From: Paludisphaera borealis
GTDB taxonomy: Bacteria > Planctomycetota > Planctomycetia > Isosphaerales > Isosphaeraceae
NCBI RefSeq assembly: GCF_001956985.1
Contig: NZ_CP019082.1
Location: forward strand, 6,758,001 to 6,822,000
Reading direction: 5' to 3'
Length of the DNA: 64,000 bases
In this document: positions 17,082-25,298 of the stretch, piece by piece
How positions within the stretch are numbered: position 1 is the first letter of the stretch
How the letters are laid out: each line of letters starts with the position of its first letter
Program-made: the position numbers and the translations under genes
Notes under the pieces: model-generated
What the model was told of the DNA's origin: nothing
What the model saw: the letters and a program-made list of their open reading frames with translations, nothing else
Database searches by the model: none

Positions 17082-18353
17082 ATGTCCGCCACTCCGCCTA
17101 TGGATAGGCTGATGCAGGCCATGCGTAAGAACACGCTGGTCCGAATCTACGAAGAGTTCGACCGCGACTTCGCCGACGTGCATCTCAAGGACCTGAGGGT
17201 CGACGAGGCTGGACCGGGGCGGGAGATCGTGATCCAGGGGCGCCGGGTGATGAACTTCGGCTCGGACAGCTTTCTCGGGCTCGATCGCGACCCGCGCTTG
17301 ATCGAAGCCGTGCGTCAGGGCCTTGATCGTTGGGGAACGCACAACGGCGCTTCGCGGGCGTTCGCGAGCGTCGCCGCCAACATCGAGGCCGAGGAGCGTC
17401 TGGCGGCCTGGCTGGGAGTCGAGGCGACCCTGATCTACCCCTCGGCCACGCTGGCGAACATGGGAGCGATCCCGGGCCTGGTCGGCCGCGGCGACGTCGT
17501 GGTTCTCGACGAGCACGCCCACAACTCGATCCAGGAGGGTGCCAAGCTCGCCCTGGCCGGCGGCGCGCGCGTGGCGACCTTCGCGCACAACGACCCGGAC
17601 GACCTCAGCCGAGTCCTCGAAACCTTGCGGCCGTACCGCGTCGCTCTGGTCTGCATCGACGGCGTCTACAGCATGAGCGGCGTCGTCCCGCCGATGGCCG
17701 ACCTCGACCGCGTGGCCCGAGCGAACGAAGCCGTCCTCTACATCGACGACGCGCACGGGACCGGCGTGCTGGGCGAAAACGGCCGCGGCACGGTGCTCGA
17801 CGCGCTCGGCAGCTATGAAAACGCGTTCGTCGTCGGCTCGCTCTCGAAAGCCTTCTCGTGCGCCGGGGGGTTCGTCGCCTGCTCGAAGACGTTCCAGAAA
17901 CTCCTCAAAATTCGTTCAAACACGTATATCTTCGGCGGCCCCGTCGTCCCAGCGTACTTTGATGCGATCATCAAGGTGATCGACATCCTCGAATCAGACG
18001 AGTACATCGCGATTCGCGGGCGACTCGACCAGCGCGTCACCCAACTGACCCGAGGACTCCTCGATCTCGACCTGGTGGTGATGGGGGGCCTGACGCCGAT
18101 CGTCTCCGTGCTCGTGGGGGACGAGGCCGACACGCTGCGAGCGGGCAAGTTCCTGTTCGACCAGGGTTACTACGTCCAGTCGGTGCTGTTCCCAGCCGTT
18201 CCCTACCACGGCGGCGTGATCCGCGTTCAATGCAACGCCAACCACTCGGCCGAGGCCGTCGACGGCCTGCTCGCGGCCTTCGCCGCCATGCGCGACGTCA
18301 TCCCGACTCCCCGCCGATCGGACCGCGAGCAATCGAAGCGGCTGGCGGGCTGA
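17082..18353 (+). CDS. PLP-dependent alpha-oxoamine synthase (SPT/BioF/KBL-like)
   Basis: This 423-residue fold-type I PLP enzyme condenses an amino acid with an acyl thioester, releasing CO2. Seen are FGSDSFLGLDRDPRLIEA, HNGASRAFASVAANIEAEER, the PLP aspartate and histidine in YIDDAHGTGVLGENGRG, and the Schiff-base lysine in VGSLSKAFSCAGGFVA. The lysine context (LSKAF.C.GGF) is closer to serine palmitoyltransferase than to BioF. AGGAG lies eight bases before ATG 17082; an upstream in-frame ATG at 17040 lacks this. The gene diverges from the ketosynthase/SDR operon over 223 bases, and an arginase-like gene follows after 12 bases. A long-chain aminoketone product is a reasonable guess. Confidence 0.85.
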   Translation: MSATPPMDRLMQAMRKNTLVRIYEEFDRDFADVHLKDLRVDEAGPGREIVIQGRRVMNFGSDSFLGLDRDPRLIEAVRQGLDRWGTHNGASRAFASVAANIEAEERLAAWLGVEATLIYPSATLANMGAIPGLVGRGDVVVLDEHAHNSIQEGAKLALAGGARVATFAHNDPDDLSRVLETLRPYRVALVCIDGVYSMSGVVPPMADLDRVARANEAVLYIDDAHGTGVLGENGRGTVLDALGSYENAFVVGSLSKAFSCAGGFVACSKTFQKLLKIRSNTYIFGGPVVPAYFDAIIKVIDILESDEYIAIRGRLDQRVTQLTRGLLDLDLVVMGGLTPIVSVLVGDEADTLRAGKFLFDQGYYVQSVLFPAVPYHGGVIRVQCNANHSAEAVDGLLAAFAAMRDVIPTPRRSDREQSKRLAG

Positions 18354-18365
18354 AAGAGAAACGCC

Positions 18366-19301
18366 ATGGAGCTTCGGATTCTCGATCTCGACGGCGGCGT
18401 GATCGCGCAGGAGAAGATCGCGTCCCGTCCCGACGCCGTCGTTCACGACCTGCGAGCGTGGGGGCCTCGAATCCGCATGGCCTGCGGGTTCCGCTCGTTC
18501 GCGAGGTTCGAAGCCGGCCTGACCGAGACGCTAGGAAGCCCGCTCGACACGCGCCCCGGCCTGACACTCTACGGCTCGGGCGATTTCCACCACGTCAGCC
18601 TGGCGCTCCTGCGGAGGCTGACCGAGCCGGTCAACCTGCTGGTGATCGACAAACACCCCGACTGGATGCGCGGAATTCCGGTCTTGCACTGCGGAACCTG
18701 GCTGTATCATGCCGGGCGGCTGCCGAACGTCCGGACGATCTTCCACGTCGGCGGCGATCTTGATTTCGACAACGCCTATCGCCCGCTCGCCCCCTGGCCA
18801 TGGCTCAGGAGCGGCAAGGTCCGCGTCATCCCGGCGATCCGCCGCTTTCGGGGTGGCGGCTGGAACCGGATCGCCGTCGATCCGCTCCGGGTCGAGCCGC
18901 AAATCCCGGTCGATCCCGCCCGGCTCGCGAAGCTCATCGAGCCCCACCATCGCGAGTTGTCCGCCCGGCCGCTCTACGTCTCGATCGACAAGGATGCGCT
19001 GCAAGCGACCGAGGCGGTCGTCAACTGGGACTCGGGCTTCCTTGATCTCGACGAACTGGAACGGGTCCTGAGCGGCTTTCTCGAAGCCGCCGAGGGGAAG
19101 CTCGCCGGCGCGGATTCGATGGGCGACTGGTCGCCGGTCGACGTCCAAGGCGTCCTCCGGAAGTTCCTGCACGTCACCGAGCATCCTTGGCTCGACGTCA
19201 GCACCAGCACGACAGTCGAAACGAACACCAGAGTCAATCTTTCACTTGTGCAATTACTTGGCTCGAGGACTCGGAAGTCGAGGCTTCGGCCAGAAATCTG
19301 A
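18366..19301 (+). CDS. Arginase/ureohydrolase-fold protein, atypical
   Basis: This 311-residue protein shows partial arginase-superfamily metal motifs. LLVIDKHPDWMR corresponds to the DxHxD strand and LYVSIDKDALQ to the SxDxDxxDP strand, and GSGDFHHVSLALL may give another ligand. The first motif has Lys between Asp and His, and the last lacks the usual Asp-Pro, so metal binding may differ from true arginases. It lies 12 bases after the PLP synthase, so the two are surely cotranscribed. It might hydrolyse an amide or guanidino group on the aminoketone product, or be a deacetylase-like relative. The family is moderately sure; the reaction is unknown. Confidence 0.6.
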   Translation: MELRILDLDGGVIAQEKIASRPDAVVHDLRAWGPRIRMACGFRSFARFEAGLTETLGSPLDTRPGLTLYGSGDFHHVSLALLRRLTEPVNLLVIDKHPDWMRGIPVLHCGTWLYHAGRLPNVRTIFHVGGDLDFDNAYRPLAPWPWLRSGKVRVIPAIRRFRGGGWNRIAVDPLRVEPQIPVDPARLAKLIEPHHRELSARPLYVSIDKDALQATEAVVNWDSGFLDLDELERVLSGFLEAAEGKLAGADSMGDWSPVDVQGVLRKFLHVTEHPWLDVSTSTTVETNTRVNLSLVQLLGSRTRKSRLRPEI

Positions 19302-19479
19302 TGATCCAGCCGAAGACGTCCGCCGCCCGCGTTCGGAGCGCGCTGATTGCGTTCGCGTATCCGACTGATGTCCATTCTTTGCATTTTCTCACGAACCAGC
19401 CCCTACGCGTCCGATAATCGGAAGAGGCGTACTGGATTCGGGCACCCGTCAGCTTCTCTTCCCCCTCTGTCGGGAAACC

Positions 19480-21195
19480 ATGATCAATGCGGCCCGAACC
19501 CTTTGGGAGCCGAAGAGTCGGCGGCCCTGCTTGCCTTCGGGGGCGAGGGGGGTGCTGGCCGCTCTGATCGTCCCGCTCTTGCTCGCGTCCCGGGCGTGGG
19601 CCGACCAGCCGCCGGGTGCGGACGCCGGAAAGCCCGCAGCCGCAGCGACCTCGACGGCAGGGGCGGGTGGGTCTCCTTCCGACCTGGAAGATCGGCTGCG
19701 GAAGCTGGAGGGGCTCGGCGCCGCCGTGCTCGAGCAGAACCGCGTACTGACCGAGCAAAATCGCCGTCTGGCTGAGCAAAATCAAGGGCTCACGCGACAG
19801 CTTCAAGATGTGAACCGCCGTCACGATGAACTGGAGCGCCGGTTCGACGGCGTGACCACGAACGCCGCCGAGTCGATCCCGCGTGCCGCTCCGTTGCCGG
19901 ATGCCGCCAACCCCACGCCGGCGCTGGACGCTCTCTACCAGGACGACGCGTCCCCGCCACAGGTCGACGCCTTCCAGGCTCCTCGCTCGACGGAATCGAA
20001 GTTCCTCGTCGGCGGCTACGACAAGGAAAAGGGACAGTTCGAACTCGTCAAGCCGCGGTCGTCGGCGGATATGCCGTTCGCGTTAAACTTTGACCTGATC
20101 ACTCAGTTGCGTTACACGGGGTTCTCGCGGTCGGCCCGCACCTGGACCGACAGCACCGGCGCGGTTCTGCCGGTCAGGAATGACAATATGTTCGCGGTCA
20201 ATCGCAACTGGTTCCAGTTCAGCGGTTACGCACTCGACCCCAAACTCCAGTTCATGGCGGTGATCTTCAGTTCGTCGACGACCAACTCCACGGTGTTTCT
20301 CGGTTGGCTCGACTATCGATTCAGCAAGGCGTTCACCCTCTCCGGGGGGTACTTCAAGGTCCCCGGGAGCCGCGAGTGGTCCGACTCGTTCCGCTACACG
20401 CTCGGGGCGGATCGCACCATGGCGACCACCTTCTTCCGGCCCAACATGAGCCCGGGCGTCTGGGCCTCGGGCGAACCGATCGACAATTTCCACTACGTCG
20501 CGATGATTGCCAACTCGTTCAACGGCCTGAACCTCGCCGACAACCGGATCGGCAACGACCTGGGCTTCGGGGGCACCTTCTGGTGGGAGCCGCTCGGTAA
20601 ATTCGGCGGAGGGCCGTCGGACGTTGAGTGGCACGAGCGGCCGGTCGCGCGGATCGGATCGAGCCTGACGGTGTCGCGAGAGCCGCTCGCCGTCAACGCG
20701 GTCCAGACGAACCCGGAAGACACGCTGTTTCGACTCTCGAACGGCACGCCGCTGGCCTTACTCGGCTCGTTGGGTCCAGGGATCCAGGTCAACACGACCA
20801 GCGTTCAGCTCCTGGCGATCGACGCGGCGGCCAAGTACCGGGGGTTCAGCCTCTCCGGCGAATACTACCTCCGCTGGCTCGGCGACTTCAGCTACACCGG
20901 CGGCCCGTTGTCCGTCCGCAGCCTGTTCACCCACGGGGCCTACGCCCAGACGTCATACTTCGTTATCCCCAAGCGGTTGGAGGGCTACGGCCGCTACTCG
21001 TTCGTGACCGGCGGCCAGGGAGGTGGCGACGAGTGGAGCGGCGGCCTCAACTGGTACGTGCTCGGCACGCGCGGCTGGCGCATGACCTTCGACGTGACCC
21101 GGATCAACCATTCGCCGGCCGACAACCAGTTGACCGGCTACCGCGCCGGCGAGAGCGGCACGCTTTTCCAGCTTCAGATGCTCACCGACTTTTGA
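19480..21195 (+). CDS. Outer-membrane porin with N-terminal coiled coil
   Basis: This 571-residue protein has a signal peptide ending near ASRAWADQ. A coiled coil of heptads follows (DLEDRLRKLEGLGAAVLEQN then repeated LTEQNRRLAEQN), then a beta-barrel of OprP/OprO (phosphate-selective porin) type starting about residue 200 (LNFDLITQLRYTGFS). The protein ends in phenylalanine (LTDF), the usual barrel assembly signal. The coiled coil may contact peptidoglycan or form trimers. The gene overlaps the 3' end of the convergent histidine kinase gene by 22 bases. The transported solute cannot be told. Confidence 0.85.
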   Translation: MINAARTLWEPKSRRPCLPSGARGVLAALIVPLLLASRAWADQPPGADAGKPAAAATSTAGAGGSPSDLEDRLRKLEGLGAAVLEQNRVLTEQNRRLAEQNQGLTRQLQDVNRRHDELERRFDGVTTNAAESIPRAAPLPDAANPTPALDALYQDDASPPQVDAFQAPRSTESKFLVGGYDKEKGQFELVKPRSSADMPFALNFDLITQLRYTGFSRSARTWTDSTGAVLPVRNDNMFAVNRNWFQFSGYALDPKLQFMAVIFSSSTTNSTVFLGWLDYRFSKAFTLSGGYFKVPGSREWSDSFRYTLGADRTMATTFFRPNMSPGVWASGEPIDNFHYVAMIANSFNGLNLADNRIGNDLGFGGTFWWEPLGKFGGGPSDVEWHERPVARIGSSLTVSREPLAVNAVQTNPEDTLFRLSNGTPLALLGSLGPGIQVNTTSVQLLAIDAAAKYRGFSLSGEYYLRWLGDFSYTGGPLSVRSLFTHGAYAQTSYFVIPKRLEGYGRYSFVTGGQGGGDEWSGGLNWYVLGTRGWRMTFDVTRINHSPADNQLTGYRAGESGTLFQLQMLTDF

Positions 21196-22631
21196 TCGAG
21201 CGGCGGTCGGGCCGTCGCGGTCGGCAGGACGACAGAGAACGTGCTCCCTCGTCCCGGACGGCTCTCGACGTCGAGCCGGCCGCCGAACAGCTTCGCCAGC
21301 CGCGCGGCCACCGAAAGGCCCAGGCCAAGCCCCTTGGAGTCGCGGGACCGGGCCTGTGGAGTGCGGAAGAACGGGTCGGCGACGTGCAAAACCGCCCCCG
21401 CCTCGATCCCGACGCCTCGGTCCTCGACGGACAGCCGGACCGAGTCGCCGTCGCGGCTGGCGCGGACGATGATCGGCGTGCCGGGCTCACTGTACTTGCA
21501 GGCGTTGTCGAGCAGGTTGTCAAGCAGCTCGCCGAGCAACGTCGGATGGGCCAGGACGCAAGGCGCGTCGCCCCCCTCGGCTTCGAACCGCACATCGTCG
21601 GGTCGGGGGCCGGTCCAGGCCGCCATGTGTTCACGCAGCCAGTCGGTCAGCTTGATGGGTTCGAGCGGAGGCTGTTGCGACTCAGCGTCAGCGCGAGCCA
21701 GGAACAGCAACGCCTCGACGATCTGGCGCAGGTGGCGGGTCTTCCCTTGAACGACCGTCAGCACGCGATGATACTCCTCGGCCGAGCGCGTCTGCCGGAG
21801 CGCCAGGTCAACTTGCCCCTGGATCGCCGTCAGCGGGGTGCGAAGCTGATGCGAAGCATCACCAGTGAATCGGCGCTGGCGGTCGTGCGACTCGTGCTGG
21901 CGGTCAAGCAGCCCGTTGAAGGCCCGGCCGAGGTCTTCCAACTCGTCGCCCGTCGCGGCGATCGGAAGCCGCTCGTCGAATTCATGACCGGCGATTGCGC
22001 GCGCGGCTTCGGCCATCTCGGACACGGGTTTCAAGGCCCGCTGGCAGAGTCGACCGCCGACCAGCAAGGCCAGGGTCCAGGTCCCACACGACAGGGCGGT
22101 AAGCATCAAGGCGAGGTTGCGAAGCGTCTCCCCAACTCCCGAGAGCGAAACAGCCGCGCCCAGGATCAGGACCTCGTGAACGCTCGGTTCGTCCGCTCCG
22201 TCCGAACCGCCGGTTCGCGGGGCTTCGAGCCGTCGAGCCATGACGCGCCAGAGTTGACCGCCCCGGTCCTCGACCCTCCTCGGTCGCCCGGCGGGCGTCG
22301 CCGTCATGATCGAATCCGTCCAAGAAGGCTCCGGATCGGTCGGAGACGAGCCATCGAGGCGACGGCCCCGCGCATCGCAGACGATCCAGAGGAACTGGCC
22401 TTCGACGGTGCGGCGGCCGAATGACAGCCGGCGCTCTTGCGGCTCCCACTCCACGCCGTGGTCGCTGAACTCGGCGGCGGCGACCAGTGTGTTCAACGCG
22501 GCGTCAAGCCGCTCGTCGGCCTGGCGGTGAAGGTACTTCGAGGCCGCCGCATAGAGGGTCGCCGAGAAGCCCACGAGGATGAGCGCCACGGTGCCCAGAA
22601 AGAAGATCGACAGACGGGTGCTCAACCTCAT
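21174..22631 (-). CDS. Sensor histidine kinase (HAMP type)
   Basis: This 485-residue inner-membrane kinase has TM1 at about 8-29, a periplasmic loop of about 130 residues, TM2 at about 168-190, and HAMP at about 190-245. The HisKA phosphoacceptor motif is FTGDASHQLRTPLTAIQGQV. The HATPase domain has an N-box (LLDNLLDNACKYSEPG), G1 (VEDRGVGIEAG) and G2 (GLGLGLSVAARL). Its ATG overlaps the response regulator stop (ATGA), so the pair is coupled. The RR-HK order and the PepSY neighbour resemble QseBC/PmrAB-like envelope-stress systems. Confidence 0.93.
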   Translation of the reverse strand: MRLSTRLSIFFLGTVALILVGFSATLYAAASKYLHRQADERLDAALNTLVAAAEFSDHGVEWEPQERRLSFGRRTVEGQFLWIVCDARGRRLDGSSPTDPEPSWTDSIMTATPAGRPRRVEDRGGQLWRVMARRLEAPRTGGSDGADEPSVHEVLILGAAVSLSGVGETLRNLALMLTALSCGTWTLALLVGGRLCQRALKPVSEMAEAARAIAGHEFDERLPIAATGDELEDLGRAFNGLLDRQHESHDRQRRFTGDASHQLRTPLTAIQGQVDLALRQTRSAEEYHRVLTVVQGKTRHLRQIVEALLFLARADAESQQPPLEPIKLTDWLREHMAAWTGPRPDDVRFEAEGGDAPCVLAHPTLLGELLDNLLDNACKYSEPGTPIIVRASRDGDSVRLSVEDRGVGIEAGAVLHVADPFFRTPQARSRDSKGLGLGLSVAARLAKLFGGRLDVESRPGRGSTFSVVLPTATARPPLDQKSVSI

Positions 22632-23323
22632 GAGGTCGGTCCCACGTCGGGCCGCTCGCCGAAGAGGTAGCCGCGCCCTCGCAGCGTGTGGATCAGCCGG
22701 GGGCCGTGCGCTTCGAGCTTCCGACGCACCTCCATCACGTGGTACTCCAGCGTGTTCGAGATACCGTCGTACCGCTCATCCCAGACCTGCTCGTAGATCC
22801 GGGTGCGTGAAAGCACCTCGTCGGGGTGCCGCAGGAAGAAGACCAGGAGGGCCTGCTCCTTGGCCGTCATGTCGAGCCTCTGACCGTTGCGCTCGGCGCG
22901 GTGAGTCGTCAGGTCGATCCGAACGTCGGCATGGGCGAGCACGGTGCCCGTCGACTTCGCCTGACGACGCGACAGGGCCCGGACGCGGGCCAGGAATTCC
23001 TCGTAGTCGAACGGCTTGCAGAGGTAGTCGTCGGCCCCCTGATCGAGGCCGCGCACCTTGTCGGAAACAGCGTCCCGGGCCGTGAGGAAGAGGACCGGCG
23101 ACTCGTCGCCCGATTGCCGGAACCGGCGCAGGAGCGTCAGACCGTCCGGCCCCGGCAGCCACCAGTCGAGCACCACCACGTCCCAGGGGCCGTTCTGAAG
23201 CGCGTGCCAGCCCGCGTCGCCGTCGGCGGCGCGTTCCACGACGAAGCCTTCCTCTCTCAGACCGCGCACAACGAAATCGGCGATCTCCTCGTCGTCCTCA
23301 ATCACTAGTATGCGGATACCCAT
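22628..23323 (-). CDS. OmpR-family response regulator
   Basis: This 231-residue regulator has a receiver domain with acidic pair E9/D10/D11, phosphoacceptor D53 in VVVLDWWLPGPDG, the Thr of FLTARD and the Lys of CKPFDYEEF. A winged-helix DNA-binding domain spans about 130-222 (LDMTAKEQALLVFFLRHPDE, LEYHVMEVRRKLE). It is the first gene of the pair with the kinase. The PepSY-like gene lies 88 bases upstream on the same strand and may be in the same transcript. Confidence 0.95.
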   Translation of the reverse strand: MGIRILVIEDDEEIADFVVRGLREEGFVVERAADGDAGWHALQNGPWDVVVLDWWLPGPDGLTLLRRFRQSGDESPVLFLTARDAVSDKVRGLDQGADDYLCKPFDYEEFLARVRALSRRQAKSTGTVLAHADVRIDLTTHRAERNGQRLDMTAKEQALLVFFLRHPDEVLSRTRIYEQVWDERYDGISNTLEYHVMEVRRKLEAHGPRLIHTLRGRGYLFGERPDVGPTS

Positions 23324-23411
23324 GGCATTTCAACCGGAGATTCGAGGACCGTACAGGAGACGCCGACCATTTCCATTCTAGTCGATGTTCGCTGGTTCGA
23401 CGCGGACGGGG

Positions 23412-23921
23412 TCAGTCGTCGTCCTCATCGTCATCGTCGTCTTCCTCTTGCTTGAGAATCTTGCCGTCGGCCGACAGCTTCACCTCGACGGACTTCTTGC
23501 CCGTCTCGGTCACGACGACCTCGAAGCTTTTCTGCTCCTTGCCCTTCTTGAACGTGACGATCTCCTCGGCCTTCTTGACCGTCCCCTTGGGGTACTTGGC
23601 CTCGACGGCGGCGGCAACGGCCTTGGGCAGGTCCTTGGCGGCGACCTTCTTCTCGATCTCGAGGATCGTGCCGTCGGCCTTCAGCGCCACGTCGAGCGTG
23701 TGGCCGTCGTCCTTGAGGGCGACTTCATAGGTCGTCTTGCCGTCCTCGTCTTCCTTCTCGGCGCTCTTGATCTCGCCCTTGGGGAACCTGGCCTTCACGG
23801 CGTCAAGCACGGCTTTGGGCACGTCCTTGAGCGGGATCTTTTCCTCGTCGGCGCAAGCGCCGGTCGAGAACGCGGCCAGTCCAAGAAGAACGCACGCACC
23901 AGCAGCGGCGGCGAATCTCAT
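23412..23921 (-). CDS. Exported PepSY-like repeat protein with acidic tail
   Basis: This 169-residue protein has a signal peptide (MRFAAAAGACVLLGLAAFS) with AAGGAGT upstream of ATG 23921. Two tandem PepSY-like units follow: KDVPKAVLDAVKARFPKGEI...YEVALKDDG and KDLPKAVAAAVEAKYPKGTV...FEVVVTETG. It ends in about 14 mostly Asp/Glu residues. Such proteins often flank OmpR-type two-component systems and are thought to modulate the sensor or bind cations; that role here is inferred. It lies 88 bases upstream of the response regulator. Confidence 0.85.
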   Translation of the reverse strand: MRFAAAAGACVLLGLAAFSTGACADEEKIPLKDVPKAVLDAVKARFPKGEIKSAEKEDEDGKTTYEVALKDDGHTLDVALKADGTILEIEKKVAAKDLPKAVAAAVEAKYPKGTVKKAEEIVTFKKGKEQKSFEVVVTETGKKSVEVKLSADGKILKQEEDDDDDEDDD

Positions 23922-24022
23922 CAGCAACTCCTTCGCGTCGGGATCGAGAGGCGGATGGTCCGGTACGCACGACACCATTCCCCTTCTCCGGCGACAATCT
24001 ACCGCGAGCCCATGAGGAAACG

Positions 24023-24060
24023 GTGAGGCGAGGATAAGAACGATCTTATCTTCGCCTCAC
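24023..24060. repeat. Long inverted repeat in divergent promoter region
   Basis: Two 17-base arms (GTGAGGCGAGGATAAGA and TCTTATCTTCGCCTCAC) are separated by ACGA, with 16 of 17 positions complementary. It lies between the PepSY/two-component genes and the divergent BASS transporter gene. It could be an operator for a dimeric regulator or a bidirectional terminator or attenuator. No T-run follows either arm. Confidence 0.8.
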
Positions 24061-24149
24061 GGCGGTCTCAGCGTCGCTCCCTATGCTTTTGAGTCGTGGG
24101 AGTGACAGTGCTCCCGACGTGTTTTCCAGGGAAATCGAGGGCCGGAACG

Positions 24150-25205
24150 ATGACCGCACGGATGAGCCTGGCGTCGAACGTGTCACACTTTCTACATCAC
24201 CATCTTCTCAAGCTGATCGTCCTGAGCTACGTTCTGGCCGCCGCGTTTCCGGCGTTGGGATTGTGGATCAAGGACGCGGCGATCGTGGATTTTGGAACGG
24301 CGGACGGACGGGTGACGATGACGCTCCCGAAGCTCTTGCTCGCGCTCCTGCTGTTCAACGCCGGCATGCGGGTCAAGATCGCGCGGGTCGGTCAGATCGC
24401 CCGCCGCCCCGGCATGATGCTCGCCGGGCTGGCGGCGAACCTGGCCGTGCCGTTGATCTTCCTGGCCGTGATGGTCCCTGCCATGCAGGCCTGGCACAAC
24501 CCCGACGAGGCGGCGATCGTCCTGGTCGGGCTGGCCCTCGTCACCGCGATGCCGATCGCCGGCTCGTCGACCGGCTGGGCCCAAGCGGCCGACGGCGACA
24601 TGGCGTTGAGCCTCGGCCTGGTGCTGGGTTCGACGCTGCTGAGCCCGCTGACGACCCCCGCGTCGCTGCACGCTCTCGGGTCGATCGCCCCGGGCCCTTA
24701 TGGCGAGGAACTGCATCGCCTGGCCGGTCGCGACACCGGGGCTTTCTTGGCGGCCTGGGTGCTGTTGCCGTCGCTCATGGGCGTCGCGGCCCGCTTTCTC
24801 TTGGGCGAAGACAGGGCGGGGGCGGTCGAGCGGCGGCTGCGGATCGTCGCACCGCTCACGCTCCTGGTGCTCTGCTACGCCAATGCCTCGGCCTGTCTGC
24901 CGCAGGCCCTCGGACAGCCCGACTGGGACTTCCTGGGGATCGTCCTGACGTTCGTCGCCGGGCTTTGCGTCTCGACGTTCGCCGCGGGCTACGTGCTGGC
25001 TCGCTTGCTGCGGGCCGACCATGGCCAGCGGGCCGCGCTGATGTTCGGGCTGGGGATGAACAACAACGGCACGGGACTCGTCCTGGCCTCGCTCGCGCTG
25101 GGCTCGCAGCCGCTGGCGATGCTGCCGATCATCGTCTACAACCTCACTCAGCACCTGGTCGCGGGCTGCGTCGACGCCATGCTGAAGAGGACGGCCGCCG
25201 CTTGA
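24150..25205 (+). CDS. BASS-family sodium-dependent transporter
   Basis: This 351-residue membrane protein has about nine or ten hydrophobic segments in the bile acid:sodium symporter fold. Seen are LPKLLLALLLFNAGMRVKI, the crossover-type segment ALVTAMPIAGSSTGWAQAAD and the second one MFGLGMNNNGTGLVLASLAL, both with the small polar residues that bind sodium and substrate. ATG 24150 follows a weak ribosome site; ATG 24096 is an alternative with poorer N-terminal sequence. It is transcribed away from the PepSY/two-component genes, with a 38-base palindrome between them. The substrate is probably an organic anion; it is not specified by sequence. Confidence 0.85.
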   Translation: MTARMSLASNVSHFLHHHLLKLIVLSYVLAAAFPALGLWIKDAAIVDFGTADGRVTMTLPKLLLALLLFNAGMRVKIARVGQIARRPGMMLAGLAANLAVPLIFLAVMVPAMQAWHNPDEAAIVLVGLALVTAMPIAGSSTGWAQAADGDMALSLGLVLGSTLLSPLTTPASLHALGSIAPGPYGEELHRLAGRDTGAFLAAWVLLPSLMGVAARFLLGEDRAGAVERRLRIVAPLTLLVLCYANASACLPQALGQPDWDFLGIVLTFVAGLCVSTFAAGYVLARLLRADHGQRAALMFGLGMNNNGTGLVLASLALGSQPLAMLPIIVYNLTQHLVAGCVDAMLKRTAAA

Positions 25206-25231
25206 GCGGACGGCCGGAAGATGATGACAGG

Positions 25232-25270
25232 GAAAAGAGCCGCCTGGGAGCGATCCCCAGCGGCTCTTTC
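25232..25270. terminator. Bidirectional intrinsic terminator
   Basis: AAAAGAGCCGCCTGGG, a short loop, then CCCCAGCGGCTCTTTCC forms a long stem with A and T tracts at the ends. It lies between the convergent BASS and PDZ genes and can serve both. Confidence 0.8.
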
Positions 25271-25298
25271 CGTTCGCCGTCGCTTCGTGCTCTAACCA

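Noticed and set aside
20628-22424. 598-codon plus-strand ORF spanning the porin end and kinase gene
   Set aside because: It overlaps two well-supported genes in other frames and is Arg/Pro-rich with no start signal.
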